Of a stretch of DNA of 64,000 nucleotides, positions 1 through 7,894 are shown piece by piece. Made by a program: the position numbers and the translations under genes. Origin of the DNA: Dolichospermum sp. FACHB-1091 (GTDB taxonomy: Bacteria > Cyanobacteriota > Cyanobacteriia > Cyanobacteriales > Nostocaceae); contig NZ_JACJSB010000013.1 in the NCBI RefSeq assembly GCF_014697585.1, positions 60,206-124,205 of the forward strand. The letters are read 5' to 3'. Below the pieces are notes generated by a model. The model made no database searches. It saw only the letters and a list, made by a program, of their open reading frames with translations, and had not been told where the DNA came from. Within the stretch, counting starts at the first letter, position 1. Each line of letters opens with the position of its first letter.

Positions 1-1221
1 GAAAAAGATTTACCTGTACAATTACCAGAAGATATTGAATTAAGTGGCCGTGGTGGTTCACCTTTAGCACAATTAGAAAGTTGGGTAAATGTCCCCTGTC
101 CAAGTTGCGGTACTCCTGCGAAACGGGAAACCGATACAATGGATACTTTTATTGATTCTTCTTGGTATTTCTTGCGTTATTCTGATGCCAAAAATGAAGA
201 AAAGATTTTTGATTCTGGTAAAGTAAATGATTGGATGCCTGTAGATCAATATGTAGGGGGAATTGAACACGCAATTTTACATTTATTGTATTCGCGTTTC
301 TTCACTAAAGTATTGAGAGATAGAGGTTTATTTAACTTTGATGAACCATTTCAAAAGTTATTAACTCAGGGCATGGTACAGGGTTTAACTTACATGAACC
401 CGAAAAAAGGTGGTAAAGATAAATGGATTCCTTCTCATTTAGTTGATGCTAATAATCCTGTAGATCCACAAACTGGCGAACCTTTACAACGTCTCTATGC
501 TACCATGTCCAAATCAAAAGGAAATGGTGTTGCACCGGAAGATGTGATTAATAAATATGGCATTGATACAGCGCGAATGTTCATTTTATTTAAAGCACCT
601 CCAGAAAAAGATTTAGAATGGGATGAGGCAGATGTTGAGGGACAATTCCGCTTTTTAAACCGTGTTTGGCGGTTGGTTACAGATTACGCTACAACTAAAA
701 AACAACTGACAAATGACAACGGACAACTGACAAAAGCCGAAAAAGATTTACGTCGCTTCATTCATATTGCTATTCAAGCAATTACCGAAGATGTGCAGGA
801 TGATTATCAATTTAATACTGCAATTTCGGAATTGATGAAGTTAAGTAATGCGTTGACTGATGCTGATTGTCATAATTCGCCAGTTTATGCGGAAGGTATT
901 CAAACTTTGGTGATTATGTTAGCACCTTTTGCCCCCCATATTGGTGATGAATTATGGCAATTACTAGGGAATAAAAATTCTGTCCATACCCAACCTTGGC
1001 CAAGTTTTGATCCTGGGGCTTTGATAGTTGATGAAATTACTTTGGTAATTCAAATTATGGGTAAAACTCGCGGTTCTATTCAAGTTCCTGCAAAAGCTGA
1101 TAAAGCGGATTTGGAGAAGTATGCGCGGGAGTCTGAGGTGGCACAGCGTTATCTGGAAGGGAAGGATGTTAAAAAGGTGATTGTTGTTCCTGGTAAGTTG
1201 GTGAATTTCGTTTTGGGTTAA
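1..1221 (+). CDS. leuS: Leucyl-tRNA synthetase, C-terminal part (5' end outside window)
   Basis: Class I aminoacyl-tRNA synthetase that charges tRNA-Leu with leucine in the cytoplasm. The reading frame is open from base 1, so the gene enters the window from the left and only about the last 406 codons are present. Visible are the CPSCG zinc-type cysteines, the catalytic-core block [15 protein letters not shown], the KMSKS signature (MSKSKGNG) that helps activate the amino acid, and the alpha-helical anticodon-binding domain with the C-terminal tail. A short repetitive stretch at 702-733 encodes a [10 protein letters not shown] insert in the helical region. It resembles dispersed noncoding repeats and looks like an in-frame expansion. 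The gene ends in a Nostocales AACCCAACC palindrome. Confidence 0.95.
   Translation, partial: EKDLPVQLPEDIELSGRGGSPLAQLESWVNVPCPSCGTPAKRETDTMDTFIDSSWYFLRYSDAKNEEKIFDSGKVNDWMPVDQYVGGIEHAILHLLYSRFFTKVLRDRGLFNFDEPFQKLLTQGMVQGLTYMNPKKGGKDKWIPSHLVDANNPVDPQTGEPLQRLYATMSKSKGNGVAPEDVINKYGIDTARMFILFKAPPEKDLEWDEADVEGQFRFLNRVWRLVTDYATTKKQLTNDNGQLTKAEKDLRRFIHIAIQAITEDVQDDYQFNTAISELMKLSNALTDADCHNSPVYAEGIQTLVIMLAPFAPHIGDELWQLLGNKNSVHTQPWPSFDPGALIVDEITLVIQIMGKTRGSIQVPAKADKADLEKYARESEVAQRYLEGKDVKKVIVVPGKLVNFVLG
702..733 (+). repeat. Short tandem-type repeat inside leuS
   Basis: Two imperfect copies of ACAACTGACAA separated by ATGACAACGG lie in frame inside leuS. Motifs of this ACTGACAA type are common as noncoding short repeats in filamentous cyanobacteria (general knowledge). 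Here the stretch is translated as a polar loop. Confidence 0.5.
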
Positions 1222-1228
1222 TATTTTT

Positions 1229-1263
1229 GTAGGTTGGGTTGAAGTACCTTAACCCAACCTTGT
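1229..1263. repeat. AACCCAACC palindromic repeat, copy 1
   Basis: GTAGGTTGGGTT and AACCCAACCT arms flank a 10-base loop directly after leuS. The same arms recur near 4.7, 5.35, 5.5, 27.1 and 58.95 kb. It is an interspersed palindrome that could act as a terminator by position. Confidence 0.8.
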
Positions 1264-1331
1264 ATCTTAGGGGTATGTTAGAAGAAGTGGTAGAGAATCT
1301 GGGGGGTTGATTTTTTTGAATTAAAGCTGTA

Positions 1332-1342
1332 GACTATAAGTC
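1332..1342 (+). promoter_or_regulatory. Single C-box operator before the methyltransferase gene
   Basis: GACTATAAGTC matches the GACT-N3-AGTC half-operator of restriction-modification controller (C) proteins. It ends 26 bases before the methyltransferase ATG. A plausible -10 (TATCAT, 1348-1353) lies just downstream, so a bound C protein would block the promoter. In the Esp1396I system a lone site of this kind represses M (known). The same 11-mer occurs before the C gene at 3766-3776. Confidence 0.75.
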
Positions 1343-1368
1343 ACTTTATCATAAATAATTACTAACAG

Positions 1369-2463
1369 ATGTCTACTAGAGCGCAGGATTTTGAACAAAT
1401 TACCCTTACCTTATCAGATAGTATTCGAGTTTCTACCCCTCATGGAATTCTCGCAGAAGGTGATTCATTAGATTTAATCCGTAAGATACCGAGTAACACA
1501 ATATCACTGATTTTGACAGATCCACCTTATCACTCGACAAAAAAGCACAATATTTATGGAGATACCCAATTTCAAGAAGACGAGCATTATCTTGACTGGA
1601 TGGAGTCCTATTCTTCTGAATGGTATCGAGTGCTGCGACCAAATGGATCACTATTTTGTTTCTGTGATTCTTCAATGTCTGCCCGACTTGAAGTCCTATT
1701 TTCAAAAAAATTTAATGTACTTTCTCATATTGTTTGGACTAAACCAAACGAACCAGGATTTGATGGTTGGAAAGGAAAAATGAAAAAAGAGGCACTTCGA
1801 CAATGGTATCCTCATTCTGAAAGAATTATTTTTGCTGAACCAGCAGTTGAAGGGAATCTTTTCCGCTCAACTTTTGCCCAGTTTCTTCGTGATATGCGTC
1901 AAGCCGCAGGATTATCACTAAAAGAACTTACTGCTATGATTGGTGCTTATGGAAAAGTCAATCATGGTGGTGCAGTTTCTAATTGGGAAGCTGGTCGCAA
2001 CACTCCAAGTAGAGAACAGTATGAAAAAGTATGCTCTGCAATACTTGGAACGGGCAAAATAACATATATGCCACCATACGAAGATGTTATCCGAGTCTTT
2101 GCCGTTGATGGTTCTAAAGAATTTACTGATATCTGGACGTTTCCTTCTGTTCGACCTTATAAAGGTAAACATCCAGCAGAGAAGCCCTTAGCGATGCTTG
2201 AACACGCAATTGAGGCAACAACTTATCCAGGAGATATAGTCTTAGATTGTTTTGCCGGTTCAGGCAATACTGCTTTAGCATCTCTTAATCTTGGTAGGCG
2301 CACTATTTCGCTTGAGATTGACAAAAAATGGGTAGAAGCTATCGCTACACGCCTAGAAGTAGAATCTATCAACCGGAATGGAAAAGAGTACAGCTACCAA
2401 CCACAAGAAAATAAAAGATCAACTTTTGTTCATCAACTTGATTTGTTTTCAGGAGTGAAATAG
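1369..2463 (+). CDS. Type II DNA methyltransferase (beta-class N4/N6 amino-MTase) with embedded HTH
   Basis: Transfers a methyl group from S-adenosylmethionine to an exocyclic amino group of adenine or cytosine and so protects host DNA from the adjacent nuclease. The catalytic motif TDPPY is at about residues 49-53 and the SAM-binding motif FAGSGN at about 294-299. Motif IV thus precedes motif I, the order of beta-class enzymes. Between them, at about residues 170-230, is an Xre-like helix-turn-helix (LSLKELTAMIG, then AVSNWEAGRNTPS), which is unusual inside a methyltransferase. The ATG start sits just after a C-box. The last 31 bases overlap the tail of the convergent nuclease gene. The recognition sequence cannot be read from the protein. 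Confidence 0.88.
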   Translation: MSTRAQDFEQITLTLSDSIRVSTPHGILAEGDSLDLIRKIPSNTISLILTDPPYHSTKKHNIYGDTQFQEDEHYLDWMESYSSEWYRVLRPNGSLFCFCDSSMSARLEVLFSKKFNVLSHIVWTKPNEPGFDGWKGKMKKEALRQWYPHSERIIFAEPAVEGNLFRSTFAQFLRDMRQAAGLSLKELTAMIGAYGKVNHGGAVSNWEAGRNTPSREQYEKVCSAILGTGKITYMPPYEDVIRVFAVDGSKEFTDIWTFPSVRPYKGKHPAEKPLAMLEHAIEATTYPGDIVLDCFAGSGNTALASLNLGRRTISLEIDKKWVEAIATRLEVESINRNGKEYSYQPQENKRSTFVHQLDLFSGVK

Positions 2464-3446
2464 CCATTATCAATGTTTACCTTCACAACTCTATACATCC
2501 ACTCGATAGTTTCGGTAATGCCTGAATCTTTTACCACTACATTACAGTGATGATGACCCCAGCCAAGATTGTATGGTCTATGATTGTAAGCTCCATACTT
2601 CAACTCTTCAATATGAAAAAGATTGATCTGAGTGACTGTTAAATCTGGAACTTTTCGTCCTTCTGCTTGCTCTAGGCGACTAAAGAATCCTCGACTTGAA
2701 AGCTTCTCTAAGCAAAGTGGGCAAATAGTTAATCCATCTTGATTGATAATACGTGCCTCTATTAATTTATGTCTATCCAATAGATCAAACTTTTGGCACT
2801 CTGATTGAATATATTCCTTCCTTTGCCTAATATCATCAGCACTCATGCCATTTTCTATAGAGGTATTTTCTGAGTCGAAACAACACCAGTAAAAAAACTC
2901 AAGCTGAAGACGACAATTTGAAATCATTTCTGAGCTTGCATATTCATATAACCTAATACCTGCACCTTTTGAAGATGTTGTATTAAATCCACGTATAATC
3001 TTTCCTCCATTTTCTACAGAAGTTGTTGCAGGTACTCTTGCTACATATTGTCCACCTAGTCGTTGTCGTCTGGATTGTGCGGCAGTCCAGCCCATTATTT
3101 CAGGATTATACTTATTCCAATCAGTTCGAGTTTCATAAAATACCAGAGTATTTATACCGAGATGAAGCCCATATGATTTAAGGTCTTGATCGATGTTATC
3201 GTTGCAGAAGTAAGTTTCTGGACTAATCAGAACAATAAATCCATTTTCAAAGTTTAATTCACCATTAGGAGGATTAGCGCAACTAGGCCAAAGAACATAT
3301 GGAATCAATACTGTGCTAGTTCTTGAAACACGATTTTGGTATATAACATCATCATCGGCACCCCTGGTTTGCCCTGTTTTGTAAATTTTCGTATCAAGTA
3401 ATTTAGGACAGCGAGATATGCCGCTTTTTTTTGCCTTAGATTTCAT
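2433..3446 (-). CDS. Probable type II restriction endonuclease with HNH-type nuclease domain
   Basis: Candidate DNA-cleaving partner of the convergent methyltransferase. The C-terminal third holds a zinc/HNH (beta-beta-alpha metal) arrangement: CPLC at about residue 240, FHIEEL about 35 residues later, then YNLGW and HHHCN near residue 300. The N-terminal two thirds have no motif I can name and presumably recognise DNA. I chose the ATG at 3446 because AGGTGA lies 8 bases upstream; a GTG at 3458 would add four residues. It overlaps the end of the C-protein gene by 11 bases, so the two are co-transcribed. The overall look recalls BstXI-type enzymes, but that assignment is a guess. Confidence 0.7.
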   Translation of the reverse strand: MKSKAKKSGISRCPKLLDTKIYKTGQTRGADDDVIYQNRVSRTSTVLIPYVLWPSCANPPNGELNFENGFIVLISPETYFCNDNIDQDLKSYGLHLGINTLVFYETRTDWNKYNPEIMGWTAAQSRRQRLGGQYVARVPATTSVENGGKIIRGFNTTSSKGAGIRLYEYASSEMISNCRLQLEFFYWCCFDSENTSIENGMSADDIRQRKEYIQSECQKFDLLDRHKLIEARIINQDGLTICPLCLEKLSSRGFFSRLEQAEGRKVPDLTVTQINLFHIEELKYGAYNHRPYNLGWGHHHCNVVVKDSGITETIEWMYRVVKVNIDNGYFTPENKSS

Positions 3447-3684
3447 TTTTTGTATCACCTAAATACTCAAATAATTTGGTAAAAAATGCCACAATATCTA
3501 TCCCAAGAGCATTAATTATCTGCTCTAATGAATCAAGTGTAATATTGCGAACACCTCTTTCAACGCCTGAAATATAGGTTCTGTCTAGACCTGCAATATC
3601 GGCAAGCTCCTCTTGACTCATACTGTTTATCTTACGAAAATGCTTAACCGTTGAAGCTACGGCAGTAACGAGTGTTTTTTTCAT
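3436..3684 (-). CDS. Xre-family controller (C) protein of the R-M system
   Basis: Small 82-residue helix-turn-helix protein with the motif SQEELADIAGLDRTYISGVE followed by the conserved ERG and N-ITL block typical of restriction-modification controllers. C proteins bind paired C-boxes, first activating and then repressing their own promoter, which delays nuclease expression until the methyltransferase has acted (family knowledge). It is upstream of and overlaps the nuclease gene. Its promoter region carries two adjacent C-boxes, and a third, single box precedes the methyltransferase gene, so all three genes look coordinated by this protein. Confidence 0.85.
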   Translation of the reverse strand: MKKTLVTAVASTVKHFRKINSMSQEELADIAGLDRTYISGVERGVRNITLDSLEQIINALGIDIVAFFTKLFEYLGDTKNEI

Positions 3685-3717
3685 TTATAATCAGCATTCC
3701 TGTTTCATGAATAGAAA

Positions 3718-3746
3718 ATAATGAACCAAAATTTATTGTCTGTGAA
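3718..3746 (-). promoter_or_regulatory. Predicted promoter of the C-R operon
   Basis: Reading leftward, TTCACA (3746-3741), a 17-base spacer and CATTAT (3723-3718) form a sigma-70-like promoter. The -35 begins 5 bases after the paired C-boxes, so bound C protein would sit beside RNA polymerase, as expected for autoactivation. A 5' leader of about 30 bases precedes the ATG. Confidence 0.55.
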
Positions 3747-3750
3747 TGTA

Positions 3751-3776
3751 GATTATGAGTCCACGGACTATAAGTC
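3751..3776 (-). promoter_or_regulatory. Paired C-box operator (OL and OR) of the C-R operon
   Basis: On the minus strand GACTTATAGTC (3776-3766), a 4-base spacer CGTG and GACTCATAATC (3761-3751) reproduce the classic C-protein operator of two 11-bp sites 4 bp apart. The distal site is a perfect palindrome-type consensus; the site nearer the promoter is degenerate in its second half, consistent with high- and low-affinity sites used for activation followed by repression. Confidence 0.8.
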
Positions 3777-3885
3777 ACAAATCTAATACCACATCATTGG
3801 AGGGGTTTCACTTCGTTCTACCCAACCTTGTATATTGAGAATATATGTATAAGTATCATTATCTCAACACAAATGAGTTAGAATC

Positions 3886-4188
3886 ATGAAACTGAGAGTT
3901 CGCAAAAATGCACGCGCTTCTCGTACTGGTGTAAGTCTTTCCAGTAAATACATAATTATTAATCAGAAAAAAGGAGAAACACTAGGAATGAATAGAATAT
4001 TGTCTCCAACTATGGAAAAGCATTCTTTTGTAAAGGCGTTCTTAGATTTCCTTGCTAGAGATATCCAGAAAAATCCTAGCAATATTGAACCACTTACAGA
4101 AGATACTTATCGTCGTGCCTCATTGCTTACAGAAGGCATGGAAGTTGATCTTGATGAAGAATTACCAGAGGATTTCATATTTGTATGA
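3886..4188 (+). CDS. prlF: PrlF/SohA-like antitoxin
   Basis: Antitoxin of a PrlF-YhaV type II toxin-antitoxin pair. The C-terminal half matches the family: FLDFLARDIQKNPSNIEPL, then RRASLLTEGMEVDLDEELP. The first ~45 residues do not show the usual AbrB-like DNA-binding hairpin (a YQTTVPE-VRKAL-type segment), so the N-terminus may be degraded or the real start may be the internal ATG at 3988. The stop overlaps the toxin start as ATGA, indicating translational coupling. Confidence in the family is good; confidence that it is functional is low. Confidence 0.7.
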   Translation: MKLRVRKNARASRTGVSLSSKYIIINQKKGETLGMNRILSPTMEKHSFVKAFLDFLARDIQKNPSNIEPLTEDTYRRASLLTEGMEVDLDEELPEDFIFV

Positions 4189-4658
4189 ATGTTAATGGGT
4201 GGACATTAAAAATTCATCCTGCCTTTGGTGAAAAATATAAAAAATTAATTATTCAGGTTGAGGAACTTAAAGAAAAAAATCCCGAAGGATATCAGCAACA
4301 TCCAGCTACACAGTTTCTCAACAACATTAATGAGCTTATTTCTAGGAGAATACCTGAAGATCCGAGCGCACCAGAATTTAGGTAGGGTAAAACATTAGGA
4401 ACAGATAAAAAGCATTGGTTTCGAGCTAAATTCTTTAAAAGATTTCGTTTATTTTTTCGTTATAGTAGTACGGAAAAAGTTATTATTTATGCTTGGATAA
4501 ATGATGAAAATTCGCTTCGGAAAGAGGGAGCAAAAACAGATCCATACAACATTTTTACTAAAATGCTTGCAAGTGGTAATCCTCCAGATAGTTGGGATGA
4601 TCTTTTAAAGGCTTCAGATGAGCTAGAATCTCTTTCAGAAGATTTTGATAATAGTTAA
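4185..4658 (+). pseudogene. yhaV: YhaV-type mRNA interferase toxin, interrupted by an amber codon
   Basis: RelE-superfamily ribonuclease toxin normally about 155 residues. The frame reads NGWTLKIHPAFGEKYKKL and continues to PEFR, where TAG at 4383-4385 stops it. The same frame then continues without any shift: GKTLGTDKKHWFRAKFF, FRLFFRYSS, KVIIYAWINDENSLR, KTDPYNIF, GNPPDSWDDLL, ending at TAA 4656-4658. In the family the interrupted position is usually glutamine (R-Q-G-x-TLG), so a single CAG to TAG change explains it. The RNase half, with the HWFRAKFF and RLFFR residues, is untranslated, which should leave the toxin inactive. The untranslated half is well conserved, so the mutation looks recent. 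Confidence 0.85.
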
Positions 4659-4699
4659 TTTATAACTTGAATTAACAATATTATTTATGGTTTTAGTTT

Positions 4700-4776
4700 G
4701 TCGGTTGGGTTCAAAAACTAAACCCAACTTATGTATTATTATTGATTAATGTTGGGTAACATACGTCAACCCAATC
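4700..4776. repeat. AACCCAACC repeat, copy 2 (compound)
   Basis: GGTTGGGTT...AACCCAACTT is followed by TGTTGGGTAACATACGTCAA and CCCAAT. The second half recurs at 5371 and 5503. It occupies most of the gap between the yhaV relic and the cold-shock gene. Confidence 0.7.
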
Positions 4777-4805
4777 TTGATCTTAGAGGTATGTGAGAAG
4801 ATGTT

Positions 4806-5333
4806 ATGCGTAAAGGTGTGATTACACAATGGAAAGATAACAGGGGTTTTGGATTTATACAACCTAGTGATGGAGGTAAAGAAATTTTCCTTCATATCAG
4901 TGAAATAAAGGGGGCAAGTCGTCGTCCAAAAGTCGGTGATACAATCCTGTACGAATTAACAACAGCCTCAGATGGAAAACTTCGCGCCACTACAGCATCA
5001 ATTGATGGAGTTCCATCTCTACCTGTCAGAAAATACCAAAAGGTAAAAAAAGGTAGTCTTATGAAAAAACTGATCGGGATTACTGTTGCTGTTGGTTGTG
5101 TTATTTTGGCAACGGAATTTAGAGGTAGCCGTTCTCCAACTCCAATCACATCGTTCACTAAACCAGGATGTAAAATCAAAGGTAATATTTCTATAAACAC
5201 TGGTCGTAAGTTTTATCACATTCCTGGCTCTGAAGATTATGAATCAACAGTCATTGATCCAAGCAAGGGAGAGAAATGGTTTTGTCAAGAGTCAGAAGCC
5301 TTGGCTAATGGTTGGCGTAAAGCACCAAAATAA
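4806..5333 (+). CDS. Cold-shock-domain protein with membrane anchor and C-terminal extracytoplasmic-type domain
   Basis: Residues 1-68 are a cold-shock (OB-fold) nucleic-acid-binding domain with intact RNP1 (RGFGFIQ) and RNP2-like (IFLHISEI) motifs. A lysine-rich linker leads to one hydrophobic segment (LIGITVAVGCVILATEF, about residues 90-106). The last ~55 residues carry a conserved block: CKIKGNIS, YHIPGSEDY, GEKWFCQESEA and GWRKA. This tail is found on various bacterial envelope proteins and nucleases, where I know it as a sunset-like domain (name from memory). The order implies a cytoplasmic RNA/DNA-binding head held at the membrane with the tail outside. Its substrate is unknown. Related cold-shock/DUF1294 membrane fusions exist. 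Confidence 0.75.
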   Translation: MRKGVITQWKDNRGFGFIQPSDGGKEIFLHISEIKGASRRPKVGDTILYELTTASDGKLRATTASIDGVPSLPVRKYQKVKKGSLMKKLIGITVAVGCVILATEFRGSRSPTPITSFTKPGCKIKGNISINTGRKFYHIPGSEDYESTVIDPSKGEKWFCQESEALANGWRKAPK

Positions 5334-5341
5334 AATTTTTC

Positions 5342-5651
5342 GTAACCCAACACATTTATTATTACTGCTTGATGTTGGGTAACATACGTCAACCCAACCT
5401 ACGGAGTTATTGAACCACGAAGACACGAAGGACAGGAAGAATAAAGAATTTTGTAGATTGGGTTAAATGAAATGCAACCCAACACATTTATTATTACTCC
5501 TTGATGTTGGGTAACATACGTCAACCCAACCTACAATTTTAGGCGTTGCTGATTTTCGGTGGGTTATAAAGTTCCTCTTATAATAAGTAAGAGACAACAG
5601 CTTTTGATGTCCTATGTCTCTTACCCCTTATCTTTGACCTATTTATAGGTT
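5342..5651. repeat. Two direct copies of a compound AACCCAACC repeat
   Basis: The 318-base gap before hemL holds two near-identical ~59-bp segments, at about 5344-5402 and 5479-5534. Each runs from AACCCAACACATTTATTATT through GTTGGGTAACATACGTCAAC to CCCAACCTAC. Between them is a GAACCACGAAGACACGAAGG fragment, another common cyanobacterial repeat remnant. I see no gene here. Confidence 0.75.
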
Positions 5652-6950
5652 TTATAGACTAGACAAAACATCTTTTGCTGCGGCTAAGGTCTGTTCTATG
5701 TCTTCTTTGGTGTGTGCTAAAGAAGTGAAACCAGCTTCAAATTGAGATGGTGCTAGGTAAATACCATGTTCTAACATTCCGCGATGAAAACGACCAAATT
5801 TAGCTGTATCAGCCTTTTTAGCGTCTTCATAATTATGTACTGGTCCAGAGGTGAAAAACAACCCAAACATCGCGCTTATATTACCACCACAAGCAGCATG
5901 ACCTGTATCATTGCAGATTTTTAACAATCCATCAGCTAACTGTTTAGTAATTTGTTCTAGGTATTCATAATTACCAGGCTTGCTCAATAATTCTAGGGTT
6001 TTAATCCCCGCTGTCATAGCTAAAGGATTACCGGAAAGAGTTCCTGCTTGATACACAGGACCTGCGGGAGCAATCATAGACATGATTTCGCGGCGACCAC
6101 CGTACGCGCCCACGGGTAAACCGCCACCAATGACTTTACCTAAAGTTGTTAAGTCGGGAGTAATACCAAATTTTTCCTGAGCGCCACCGTAAGCAATCCG
6201 AAAGCCTGTCATGACTTCATCAAATACTAATAATGCACCATATTCATGGGTAAGTTCCCTGAGTCCTTCTAAGAACCCAGCATCAGGGGTAATAAAACCG
6301 GCGTTACCAACTATGGGTTCAAGAATGATACCAGCGATTTCCCCAGGGTTTTGTTCAAATAGGGCTTTTACCGCTTCTAAATCATTGAAAGGGGCGGTTA
6401 AAGTGCTGGCTGTGGTAGCTTTGGGTACTCCGGGTGAGTCAGGTAAACCCAGGGTAGCGACTCCAGAACCGGCTTTGACCAAGAACATATCAGCGTGTCC
6501 GTGATAGCAGCCTTCAAACTTGATCACTTTTTCTCTGTTAGTGAAGGCTCGCATGAGTCGTAATACAGCCATACAAGCTTCTGTACCAGAGTTGACAAAT
6601 CTGACCATTTCGACGCTAGGAACAGCATCAATGACCATTTCCGCTAAAATATTTTCCAGGACGCAAGGAGCGCCAAAACTAGTCCCTTTGTCTAGGGCTG
6701 TGTGTAGTGCGGAAATGACTTCCGGGTGAGCATGACCACAAATGGCTGGTCCCCAAGTACCAACATAGTCAATGTATTTGTTACCGTCTACATCCCAAAT
6801 ATATGCGCCATTAACACGATCAAATACTATTGGTTGTCCACCTACGGATTTAAACGCACGCACGGGAGAACTAACCCCTCCGGGCATAAGTTTTTGAGCA
6901 GCAGCAAAGATTTCTTGTGATTTTGTGGTTCTAATTGAGGTATTTACCAA
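5652..6950 (-). CDS. hemL: Glutamate-1-semialdehyde 2,1-aminomutase
   Basis: PLP enzyme that converts glutamate-1-semialdehyde to 5-aminolevulinate, the committed precursor of heme, chlorophyll and bilins by the C5 pathway. The 432-residue length is normal. Visible are [17 protein letters not shown], the NSGTEA phosphate-binding loop, EGCYHGH, the cofactor-contacting [10 protein letters not shown] and the lysine of [18 protein letters not shown] that forms the Schiff base. It is transcribed alone, divergent from hisIE, with a 137-base gap between the start codons. This is an essential gene in a cyanobacterium and shows nothing unusual. Confidence 0.97.
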   Translation of the reverse strand: MVNTSIRTTKSQEIFAAAQKLMPGGVSSPVRAFKSVGGQPIVFDRVNGAYIWDVDGNKYIDYVGTWGPAICGHAHPEVISALHTALDKGTSFGAPCVLENILAEMVIDAVPSVEMVRFVNSGTEACMAVLRLMRAFTNREKVIKFEGCYHGHADMFLVKAGSGVATLGLPDSPGVPKATTASTLTAPFNDLEAVKALFEQNPGEIAGIILEPIVGNAGFITPDAGFLEGLRELTHEYGALLVFDEVMTGFRIAYGGAQEKFGITPDLTTLGKVIGGGLPVGAYGGRREIMSMIAPAGPVYQAGTLSGNPLAMTAGIKTLELLSKPGNYEYLEQITKQLADGLLKICNDTGHAACGGNISAMFGLFFTSGPVHNYEDAKKADTAKFGRFHRGMLEHGIYLAPSQFEAGFTSLAHTKEDIEQTLAAAKDVLSSL

Positions 6951-7087
6951 GGTTTCCTCCCTAAACTGGGGAAATAAATAATTTATGCTCTATCTTAGGA
7001 TAGGTCGAAAAGTTACTCAGAATTTCTATGATCTAGAATTAACTGAAAATGGTATGTTAAGTCAAAGATTATTCTAAATTAACTGCT

Positions 7088-7738
7088 ATGTCCTCTCCCC
7101 AACTGTTATCACTCTCATCTGCTATCCCTGTGGACAAAATTCGCTATGATGACAAGGGTTTAGTTCCGGCTATTATCCAAGACTATCTAGATGGTACGGT
7201 GCTAATGATGGCTTGGATGAATCAAGAATCTTTACAAAAGACTTTAGAAACTGGGGAAACTTGGTTTTGGAGTCGTTCCCGTCAGGAATTTTGGCACAAA
7301 GGAGCAACTTCTGGCCATATTCAAAAGGTGCAAAGTATTCGTTATGATTGCGATAGTGATGCTCTGTTGGTGGTTGTGGAGCAACTGGGTGATGTTGCTT
7401 GTCATACAGGGGAGCGTAGTTGTTTTCACCAGGTGAGTGGGACGGTGACACCACCACCAGGGGATAGTTTATCACAATTGTTTGATGTCATCTGCGATCG
7501 CCGGGATGATCCTAATGAAACTTCTTATACCTGTAAATTATTGGCAGGTGGTGATAATAAGATTTTGAAAAAGATTGGTGAGGAAAGCGCGGAGGTGGTT
7601 ATGGCTTGTAAAGATGATGATAGTGATGCGATCGCTGGTGAAGTCGCGGATTTATTTTATCATACTCTGGTAGCTTTGGCATATCATCAAGTTGATTTAA
7701 GGGCTGTGTATCGTAAATTACATGAGCGGCGAAAGTAA
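7088..7738 (+). CDS. hisIE: Bifunctional phosphoribosyl-AMP cyclohydrolase / phosphoribosyl-ATP pyrophosphatase
   Basis: Catalyses steps 2 and 3 of histidine synthesis. The N-terminal HisI domain (about residues 20-125) shows [10 protein letters not shown], the [13 protein letters not shown] block and the metal-binding DCDSDALL with CHTGERSCF. The HisE domain (about residues 130-216) shows the [14 protein letters not shown] and EVADLFYH helices of the MazG-like pyrophosphatase fold. The length of 216 is typical for the fused enzyme. The gene stands alone, as his genes are usually scattered in cyanobacteria, and is followed by a short hairpin terminator. Confidence 0.96.
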   Translation: MSSPQLLSLSSAIPVDKIRYDDKGLVPAIIQDYLDGTVLMMAWMNQESLQKTLETGETWFWSRSRQEFWHKGATSGHIQKVQSIRYDCDSDALLVVVEQLGDVACHTGERSCFHQVSGTVTPPPGDSLSQLFDVICDRRDDPNETSYTCKLLAGGDNKILKKIGEESAEVVMACKDDDSDAIAGEVADLFYHTLVALAYHQVDLRAVYRKLHERRK

Positions 7739-7787
7739 TTGAATGATGTTTCACGCCAAGACGCAAAGTCGCAAAGACAATTAACAC

Positions 7788-7809
7788 ACCCTACAAAGGG
7801 TATTTTTTT
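7788..7809 (+). terminator. Rho-independent terminator after hisIE
   Basis: ACCCT-ACAA-AGGGT hairpin followed by ATTTTTTT. It also separates hisIE from the downstream NTPase gene pair. Confidence 0.7.
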
Positions 7810-7894
7810 GTCGGAAGTCATTGAATAATTAGGTAATTGCCTGTATACTTACTCAAGTAATAACTATGATGAAAATAGTTGGCGATAATTTACT

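Noticed and set aside
4383..4385. Amber codon read as a programmed recoding event in yhaV
   Set aside because: No recoding element or suppressor tRNA is visible, and a simple CAG to TAG mutation is more economical.
6211..6920. Three plus-strand frames opposite hemL
   Set aside because: They lie entirely within the hemL gene on the other strand and encode no recognisable motif.
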